Of a stretch of DNA of 64,000 nucleotides, positions 53,810-61,700 are shown piece after piece. Below the pieces are notes generated by a model that saw only the letters and a list, made by a program, of their open reading frames with translations, was not told the DNA's origin and made no database searches. Source of the DNA: Bdellovibrionales bacterium RIFOXYD12_FULL_39_22 (GTDB lineage: Bacteria > Bdellovibrionota > Bacteriovoracia > Bacteriovoracales > Bacteriovoracaceae); NCBI GenBank assembly GCA_001770205.1, contig MEQL01000007.1:62001-126000 (forward strand), read 5' to 3'. The stretch's first letter is position 1; the number at the start of each line of letters is the position of its first letter. Position numbers and translations under genes: made by a program.

Positions 53810-56800
53810 ATGGAGCTATCACAAAAAACAGCAACAGATGTTAAAGCGATAATACCTGAAATAGTTGAACGAGCATTCTCGGTTGACGGAATAGAGTGGA
53901 AAATCTATTTTTACCATCAGTTCACACCCATTTTCGAAACAGCAGATAGAAAGATTAATCCGCAGATTATTGAGAGAATAAGGCCTTACCTTACCGGGAA
54001 ATTTACAGATTTTCGTACGCAAATTCACCTCAAATCCGTGGCCTTAATGGTAGGTTTTTTCTTTCAGTCCAGACAGGTTCGTATCTATACTCAGCGCTTA
54101 AATTATGAACTATTTCTTTTGCAAGAGAGTGAGTCGATTGCTGCCTCAGAACGAGGCAGCAACTTCGATATCTTTAAGTCTCATACTGAATTAGTGGCCG
54201 CCTTGGTTCCAGAAAAATTTCCTTCAGTCTTGGATGTCGTAACCCATAAAAACAAGTTAACCGATTTAATTGGCGATGGCCGTTTCAAGTCTATCGAGGG
54301 AGAAATTGATGGGACGATCACAAAATTAATTGAACAGGTTTCAAGTTATCAATCAACGCTTTTTGAGAAGTTTACTGATTGGGGCCTATCATTAACTGCC
54401 AGTTTTGCATTACTGCGCATTCACTTACTTAAATTTATCGCTATTCTCCCATCTTTGGAATTTGATTCAGGAGGGAAAGAGGTTAAGCGCATTTTATTAG
54501 AATCGCTTCGTCGTCTTTTTGCAGATAATTCTCGTTCAAAGGGATTGGGTAAAAAGGGGCAGCAAGCGCCGATTCCGGAGTATGTTGATGCTTTATGCCG
54601 AATTATTTACTATATCGCAATAATTACTCCAGCGTCTTGGCTGGCACAGATGGTCAGAGGTGCAGTAAAGATGATGGCCAGACGTTTTATCGCTGGCGAG
54701 ACTATCGAAACTGCCAATAAAGCGTTGACCAATTTGTTTAATACCAAACGAGATGTAACGCTTGATCAGTTAGGCGAATTAGTGGTGTCGGAAAAAGAAG
54801 CGGATAAATACTGTGATGAAGTAATAAAATTAATTCGTGGATTTTCGCTTCATGTACCTCGTGGCGAAAAAAATGGTGCCGGAATTAATCGGGCACATGT
54901 TTCGATAAAAGTTTCTGCGTTATGCTCTGACTTCAAGCCATATGCAGAGGATTACACCTATTCCTTGGTTGGCCCGCGTTTGTCTAAAATATTATTGGCC
55001 GCTAAGGCGGAAGATGTTTTTATCAACGTTGATTCAGAACATTATGATTTTCGCGATATTGTTTTTAAAATTTATAAGCGAGTGCTGTTGGAGACTCCAG
55101 AACTTGCGGATTATGCCAATACGGGAATTGTGTTGCAGGCATATTTACGAGATGCTTCTAACCATCTCGATGATATTTTAGAATTGGCCCGCGCACGAAA
55201 ACTTTGTATGCCCATTCGAATTGTGAAAGGAGCTTATTGGGATGCAGAAACTGTTCATGCGGATGTTCACAGCTTTGATGCTCCAGAGTTTTTAAACAAA
55301 GAAGAGACCGATCTGCACTATCGCCAACTTATTGTTAAGATTTTAGAAAATCACCCCCACTTACAGCTAGTAGTTGCTTCTCATAACTTTGCAGATCACT
55401 CCTTTGCCGAAGTTGTTCGCGAGAAATTTTTCACACAGACTCCGACTATTGAGCATCAATGCTTGGATATGACCTATGAGGCACTTTCTACCGGGATGGC
55501 CAAGATGGGATGGCCGGTTCGCAACTATGTTCCGGTTGGTAGTTTGCTGGTTGGGATGGCCTATTTGGTTAGACGAATTATGGAGAACTCTTCGCAAGTA
55601 GGTGTATTAACTATTATGCGTTCTCACGTAAATCCAAAAAGCATTCGGCCGCCGCACAAGATTCATCAGGATAAAAAAGAACATGGGGAGTTGGCGCGAG
55701 ATATGTCTATTGCGCAATTAACGAATAAATTTTTCAATATTGCTCCGGCCAGACTTTACGTCGATGATGAGAGGAATTGGTTACTTGAAGAGTTCGAAAC
55801 TTTCAAAAAAAATCGCCTGGGAACTTTTTTTAAAAACAATTTTCCATTAAATGGAAATGTAAAAACGATTACTAGTTCTTCTGATCCTTCCATTATTGTT
55901 GGAACAATTAAAGAGGGGACGATCGAAGATACCAATCATGCGGTGACGGTGGCGCAAGAAGCTTACAATAGTGGTAAGTGGGCCAAGGCACGGCCAATTT
56001 ATCGTGCCTCGGTATTGTTAAATGCAGCCCTTCTTATGACTAGTAGAAGAAACGAGTTGTCCGGTTTAATAACTTTTGAAGCTGGAAAAACTTTTAATGA
56101 GGCCTTGGCCGATGTTGATGAGGCCATCGACTTTTTGAATTTTTACGCGAGAGAAGAAGTTAAAATTAACAAAGAGAATCCTAAAATAATTTCTCGTGGT
56201 GTTATGTCGGTAGTTTCACCTTGGAACTTTCCTATTGCGATACCGTGTGGAATGGTGGTGAGTTGCTTGGTCGCAGGAAATGCCGTTATTTTGAAATCTG
56301 CTTCGCAAACGCCACTTATTGCCCAGTGTATGGTGGATATTATGCATGAGGCCGGAGTACCCCAGGATATTTTGATTCATCTGGTTGGTAGTGGTGCTAC
56401 GGTGGGTGATGTGTTAGTGCAGCATCCTTTAATCGCCGGTATGGTTTTTACAGGTTCGAAAGAAGTTGGCATGAGTATCACGCACAAAATTGGTAAACGC
56501 ATTATTACGAATGAACTTTTTGGAGTCAAATATCCCACCAAAGTTATCACTGAAATGGGAGGTAAAAATGCCATTGTGGTAACGGCCAATGCGGAATTAG
56601 ATGAAACAGTTTCTGGAATTTTATATTCGGCCTTTGGACACTCCGGCCAGAAATGTTCGGCCGCCTCGCGAGTTTTAGTAGATAATCGAGTAAAGGATCG
56701 CTTGATTGCTCGTCTACGAGAGGCCGTACGCGATTTGAAAGTGGGGAAGGCATTTGAAATGTCCACTACTGTTAATCCGCTAATAACCATGAAAGAGAAG

Positions 56801-58009
56801 ACGCGACTGCAATCGGAAGTAAAATTGGCCGCAGAAGAGGCCCAGGTAAGTGGAGGGCATGTAATTATTGATCGTACACAAGAGGTTTGTCCGGGGAATT
56901 GCGTGGGGCCTGCGGTTATTGAACTTCCTACTCATCGAGCACTTAAACCATCCAGCTTTGCTATGAAAGAGCTTTTTGGGCCGGTAATTCATGTCATCGG
57001 CTTTGAATCTTTAGATGAGGCCATCGCTATTTTTAATGGCACAGAGTACGCCTTGACTGGGGGAATTTTTGGCCAGTCACAAGATGATGTAGATTATCTG
57101 TCTAAAAGATTGGAGTGTGGAAATTTATACGTTAATCGCTCCACAACAGGAGCTCGAGTGGCCATTGAGCCGTTTGGTGGTTTTAAATTATCGGGAACAG
57201 GGCCTAAGGCCGGAGGCCGAAGCTATGTTTATTCCTTTCATGTAAATCCCAAGTATGCGCAAGTGGCCCATATAGATGGCCAGGACGAGAGAGGATCGGA
57301 TTATCAATACTATCTCTGTCGCCCTCAGATTATGAATGTGAAGGATCGAGTTTCCAGTCTAGATCGAGCATTTGAAAATATCATTAACCATTTTGAGGTT
57401 TTATTTGCGGGCAATTTTGGCGAGGACAAAGATATTCTCATCGAATTTAGAAGTTGGGTAAAACATAATCTTATAAATTACCAGCAAGGTGAACATTTAA
57501 ATCGCGAGATTCCTGGGCAGTTAAGTTTTAATTCACTCTCTCTAGTGCAAGAGCATGTGGCCTTGCTCTCTTTCAATGAAAAACCACAGTTTGTGGCGTT
57601 AATGAATTTCATTGCGGCGGTGGCCGCCGGATCTGGCGTTACTGTTTTGGTAAAAAATCGCAAATCTTTCGAGTGGTGGGGACAGATTAAGAGTTATTTT
57701 TTACAAGCTGGATTTGATAAGAAAAATATTGATCTGTTTTTGCCGACAGATGATCTTTTTAAGAAGAGTTTGAAAGAGCCTTTCTTGAGCACTATCATTG
57801 TTGACGGTAATCAGACAAGATTACAAAAAATCTTAAATAGCATCTATGATGGTTCCTGCAATGAAAAACGCATGAAAAACATCATTACTAACTACGATAT
57901 TCCGGAAAGCAGAGATTTTAAACGCTTCTTGGAACAATTTAGTTGGACGCGGTCGTTTGCTATAAATACTATGCGACATGGGGCTCCACTAAATTTAGAG
58001 CTACACTAA
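53810..58009 (+). CDS. putA: bifunctional proline dehydrogenase / P5C dehydrogenase with C-terminal extension
   Basis: The product is 1399 residues with GGAGG before ATG 53810. It catalyses proline to glutamate via delta-1-pyrroline-5-carboxylate with FAD and NAD. Residues 1-330 are a helical N-domain. About 340-670 is the PRODH barrel (NRAHVSIKVSALCSDF, RIVKGAYWDAET, ASHNFADHSFAEV, GPVRNYVPVGSL). About 710-1180 is the ALDH domain, with SPWNFPIAIPCG, VFTGSKEVGM, TEMGGKN and catalytic Cys949 in GHSGQKCSA. Residues 1200-1399 form a C-terminal part that in long PutAs resembles an inactive ALDH fold. There is no N-terminal ribbon-helix-helix, so it is not the trifunctional regulator type. Confidence 0.93.
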   Translation: MELSQKTATDVKAIIPEIVERAFSVDGIEWKIYFYHQFTPIFETADRKINPQIIERIRPYLTGKFTDFRTQIHLKSVALMVGFFFQSRQVRIYTQRLNYELFLLQESESIAASERGSNFDIFKSHTELVAALVPEKFPSVLDVVTHKNKLTDLIGDGRFKSIEGEIDGTITKLIEQVSSYQSTLFEKFTDWGLSLTASFALLRIHLLKFIAILPSLEFDSGGKEVKRILLESLRRLFADNSRSKGLGKKGQQAPIPEYVDALCRIIYYIAIITPASWLAQMVRGAVKMMARRFIAGETIETANKALTNLFNTKRDVTLDQLGELVVSEKEADKYCDEVIKLIRGFSLHVPRGEKNGAGINRAHVSIKVSALCSDFKPYAEDYTYSLVGPRLSKILLAAKAEDVFINVDSEHYDFRDIVFKIYKRVLLETPELADYANTGIVLQAYLRDASNHLDDILELARARKLCMPIRIVKGAYWDAETVHADVHSFDAPEFLNKEETDLHYRQLIVKILENHPHLQLVVASHNFADHSFAEVVREKFFTQTPTIEHQCLDMTYEALSTGMAKMGWPVRNYVPVGSLLVGMAYLVRRIMENSSQVGVLTIMRSHVNPKSIRPPHKIHQDKKEHGELARDMSIAQLTNKFFNIAPARLYVDDERNWLLEEFETFKKNRLGTFFKNNFPLNGNVKTITSSSDPSIIVGTIKEGTIEDTNHAVTVAQEAYNSGKWAKARPIYRASVLLNAALLMTSRRNELSGLITFEAGKTFNEALADVDEAIDFLNFYAREEVKINKENPKIISRGVMSVVSPWNFPIAIPCGMVVSCLVAGNAVILKSASQTPLIAQCMVDIMHEAGVPQDILIHLVGSGATVGDVLVQHPLIAGMVFTGSKEVGMSITHKIGKRIITNELFGVKYPTKVITEMGGKNAIVVTANAELDETVSGILYSAFGHSGQKCSAASRVLVDNRVKDRLIARLREAVRDLKVGKAFEMSTTVNPLITMKEKTRLQSEVKLAAEEAQVSGGHVIIDRTQEVCPGNCVGPAVIELPTHRALKPSSFAMKELFGPVIHVIGFESLDEAIAIFNGTEYALTGGIFGQSQDDVDYLSKRLECGNLYVNRSTTGARVAIEPFGGFKLSGTGPKAGGRSYVYSFHVNPKYAQVAHIDGQDERGSDYQYYLCRPQIMNVKDRVSSLDRAFENIINHFEVLFAGNFGEDKDILIEFRSWVKHNLINYQQGEHLNREIPGQLSFNSLSLVQEHVALLSFNEKPQFVALMNFIAAVAAGSGVTVLVKNRKSFEWWGQIKSYFLQAGFDKKNIDLFLPTDDLFKKSLKEPFLSTIIVDGNQTRLQKILNSIYDGSCNEKRMKNIITNYDIPESRDFKRFLEQFSWTRSFAINTMRHGAPLNLELH

Positions 58010-58035
58010 AAAAGCAAAAAGGATCTTGATAAATC

Positions 58036-58713
58036 ATGGAATTATTGATTGATTTTTGGCAATTCATACTTGCTTCGGTGGATTTTTTTCTTCATCTTGA
58101 TCGTTCGCTGCAAGGGGTAATTGCGCAGTATGGAACTTTAACCTACGTTATTTTGTTTGCTGTGATATTTGCGGAGACAGGACTGGTTGTTACTCCCATT
58201 TTGCCGGGAGATTCTCTGCTTTTTGCAGCCGGGGCATTATCAGTATCTACCGGATTAAATCCAGTGTTTTTATTTTTACTGCTTTCGTTGGCAGCAATTT
58301 TAGGAGATGCGGTAAATTACACGGTGGGAGCGATAATAGGCAAGCGAGCTTTTAGTGGAGATATTAAATTTTTAAAAAAAGAGTATTTGGATAAGACGCA
58401 CGCTTTTTATGAAAAATATGGCAATAAAACAATTGTTCTGGCCCGCTTTGTGCCGATAGTGCGTACTTTTGCCCCTTTTGTGGCCGGAGTAGGAAAAATG
58501 TCTTATCGGCAGTTTGGGACATACAACATTGTTGGTGGCATTTTCTGGGTTGGCCTAATGATTAGTTCTGGATATTTTTTTGGAGAAATTCCTTTTGTGA
58601 AGAAAAATTTTGAAATAGTGATTTTGGCGATTATATTTATTTCCATTTTGCCGGCCATTTTTGAGTATTGGAAGGCACGGAGTTCTGCTGGCAATAATCT
58701 AGGCCAGCAATAA
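58036..58713 (+). CDS. DedA family membrane protein
   Basis: The product is 225 residues, an integral membrane protein of the DedA/SNARE-associated group, which are thought to recycle undecaprenyl-phosphate or to keep envelope balance. FAETGLVVTPILPGDSLLF holds the conserved Glu and Pro-Gly-Asp. GDAVNYTVG and ARFVPIVRTFAPFVAGVG (the family F-x-R-x-x-P...G motif) follow, and the C-terminal pair of helices ends at EYWKARS. ATG 58036 has AGGA nine bases before it. It follows putA by 26 bases and is followed by the A2M gene at 14 bases, so the three may be co-transcribed. Confidence 0.9.
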   Translation: MELLIDFWQFILASVDFFLHLDRSLQGVIAQYGTLTYVILFAVIFAETGLVVTPILPGDSLLFAAGALSVSTGLNPVFLFLLLSLAAILGDAVNYTVGAIIGKRAFSGDIKFLKKEYLDKTHAFYEKYGNKTIVLARFVPIVRTFAPFVAGVGKMSYRQFGTYNIVGGIFWVGLMISSGYFFGEIPFVKKNFEIVILAIIFISILPAIFEYWKARSSAGNNLGQQ

Positions 58714-58727
58714 ATGAGGAGATTGAG

Positions 58728-61700
58728 ATGTCTAAATTGCAGATTCGGCTAGTTTTGTTTTTTTCAACAACCTTTTTATTTTGTGCTATTGCCAAAGATG
58801 ATTTGGCGGTTTTGTTGATAAGGCCTAACACTACTAATGTAGCAGATGTTTCACAGATCACGGTGACCTTTAATAAAACGATGGTGCCATTAGGTGATTA
58901 TGAAAAGTTGGCAGAAAAATTTAAGATTAATATTACACCTTTGATTAATTGCCAGTGGCGTTGGTTAAATGGTAGCACGATTGCTTGTCAGTTGGCAGAT
59001 TCGCTTCCTCCTTCTAATAGCTACACAATAACCGTGCCAGTAGGGCCCAAAGCACTAGATGGATCTACTCTCAAAGCGCCAGTTACGGGGAATTTTTCAA
59101 CCTTAGAGTGGAAGGTTTTAGATAGCGAAATTGATTGGAAGGGGCCAGATTCTCCGTTGATCTACATGCATTTTAACCAACCGATGGATGTCGCTTCTTT
59201 GCAAGCAAATACAACAAGTCCCTGTGGCCGCATGAAAGTGTCTAGTGTCAAAGCAAGTGCAGTGGAAGATTTTGGATTTGATTTTAAAAATAGTTATCAA
59301 TTTTCTTTTGATAACCCAATTGGAATTGATAAAAATTGTATTATAACTGTTGCTGCTTCTGCCAAGGCCACTCACGGAACTGTTCCTTCTTCGATATATA
59401 CCTACTCATTTAGAACATTCCCGCAATTTAAAATTACCAAAGTAAGTTGCCAAGAAAATATTGAGGTTACTCCTGTTATTGCAGGAGCCGTAAATCTTGA
59501 TATTAGTGGTTGTGACCCTGATAGTGGCCTAAACATAGATTTTTCTGCTCCGACAAATGGAAAAAATTTGGTGGGTAAAATAAAAGTTACTCCGCATTTT
59601 GGTTGGACAGAAGGGGGAGAAGGCTCGCCAGAATATTACAAGCAATATCCAGATCAAGAGTATTTCGAAATCTATCTGCGCAGTCCGATGCAAGGGGCCG
59701 GAAAGCATAAAGTAGTGTTTAGTGGGATCAAAGATATTTTTGGCCGTGCGCTAGTCGGTATTTCTGAAATTAATGTTTCTACTTCTGATTTTTTACCGAT
59801 ACTGCAACTACCCGAAGGATATGGCGTATTAGAAAAAGAGGGCCCGCATCAGTTAGCTTTTAGTGGCGTAAATGCACGTGATTTTGATTTTGATTATTTC
59901 ACTAGTCAAAATGTGGAAGATGTAAAAATGTGGTCAACCTATGATCATGGTTGTGATGAGTATGATAAAAGTGAGAAAAAGTTTATCTTTGCAGATAAAA
60001 TTAAAAAGGCGGTGATTGTATCCGGTGGCAAAAAAAACATTCCTTTTTCTTCGCCAATTGATTTTAACAAAATTACGCCTGATTTTAAGTATGGAATGAT
60101 TGTTGGCAAGATGACCAAAGCTTCTAATTTAGATGGCAAACCATTTGTTCAGCATAGGATTTGCAGTAGCACCTTCACGGTAATTACCGATCTTGGTATT
60201 ATGGCAAAAGTGGGGTTTTATAACTCTGGGATTTGGATTCATTCGATAAAAAGTGGTTTGCCGCTTTCTGGAATTAAAGTCAGTGTATATAGCAATACAG
60301 CAACTTTATTTGGAGGAACTACTGATGAAAATGGTTTTGTGGAATTTCCTGGGGCCAAAGAGTGGGATCCTGAAAGATCAAAGTTTAGTGACTGGGATAG
60401 CAACGATAGTCTCTATATTGTTGCTCAAACAAAAGATGATTTCTCCATGCTTCCTTTTTCAGTCGGAAGGGCCGGGATAGATTACTATAATTTTAATGTT
60501 GACTTTAATCCACTTAAAGTTTCTACCAATCAAATAGTTTATGCTATTACTGATCGGCCGTTATATAAACCTGGGCAGCAAGTAAATGTTAAGGTTTTTG
60601 CTCGTCACTGGGAGCCAAAAAGCTATGGATTAACTCCAGTTAAAAAGTTAACCGTCGAAGTTAAAGATGCTCTATATAAGACAATTGCCACTAAAAAAAT
60701 AAAACTTTCAGATTTTGGTACGGCCAATTTTGTCTTTGATCTAGATGCCAGTGTTCCTCTGGGAACTTATATTATCCAGGTTGCCAGTGATGGTGAGTAT
60801 AGAGATAGTATTGGAACTTTTGATGTTCAGGTTTTCACGCTACCTGTCTTTAAATTGAACGTTGAATCGAGTAAAGAAAGCTATGTCGTTGGAGATTCTG
60901 CCAACTTTCTGGCCAAAGCGCGCTATCATTTCGGCGGAGGAGTTCCTAATACGACAGGAAATTACACGGCCAATTTTACTTCCGGAGTGTGGACACCCCA
61001 GCTTCCAAAATGGGAGAGTTTTGAGTTTGGGCGAGCGTTTTATCTAAATATTCCCGGTTATGAAAAACCTCGTTACACCGATCAAAGTCAAATCGGAAGT
61101 GGATCGCTTACCACTGATAAAAATGGAGATGTAGAGACAAACATAATGCTTCCCATTGATCAGCTAAAGTCTTATGGCAAATTAGAGTTTGGGGTCTCTT
61201 TTGCCGATGATCGAGGTAAAAGTATTGGAGGATATAACGCTGTTGAAGTTTTTTATTCTAATTTTATGATTGGAATGAAGACTCCTCAATGGGCGTATGC
61301 CGCCAAAGAAGAAATTATTCCAGAAGTTATTTTACTTGATTCAAAAGAAGAACCTGTGGCCGGAGTCAAAGTTGAGTTAACGCTGATTAATCGAATCTAT
61401 AAGACGGTAAGAAGAAGTGGAGAAGGAAGCTACTTTTACTATGATAATAAGACTATCGATAAAGAGATTGCGTCTTGCCGCTTTGTCAGTGACAAAGCTC
61501 CCAAGGGATGTGGATTACAATCTAAGGCCGCCGGGGATCACTACATCGTGGCAACCGCAAAAGATTCTCGTGGACGAATTACTCAAACTTCTTTGCAAAA
61601 ATATGTTACCGGTAAAGAATATATTGGTTGGTATCGAGAAAACAGTGACCGCATTGAGATCATTCCCGATAAACGTATTTATCAAATGGGTGAGACGGTA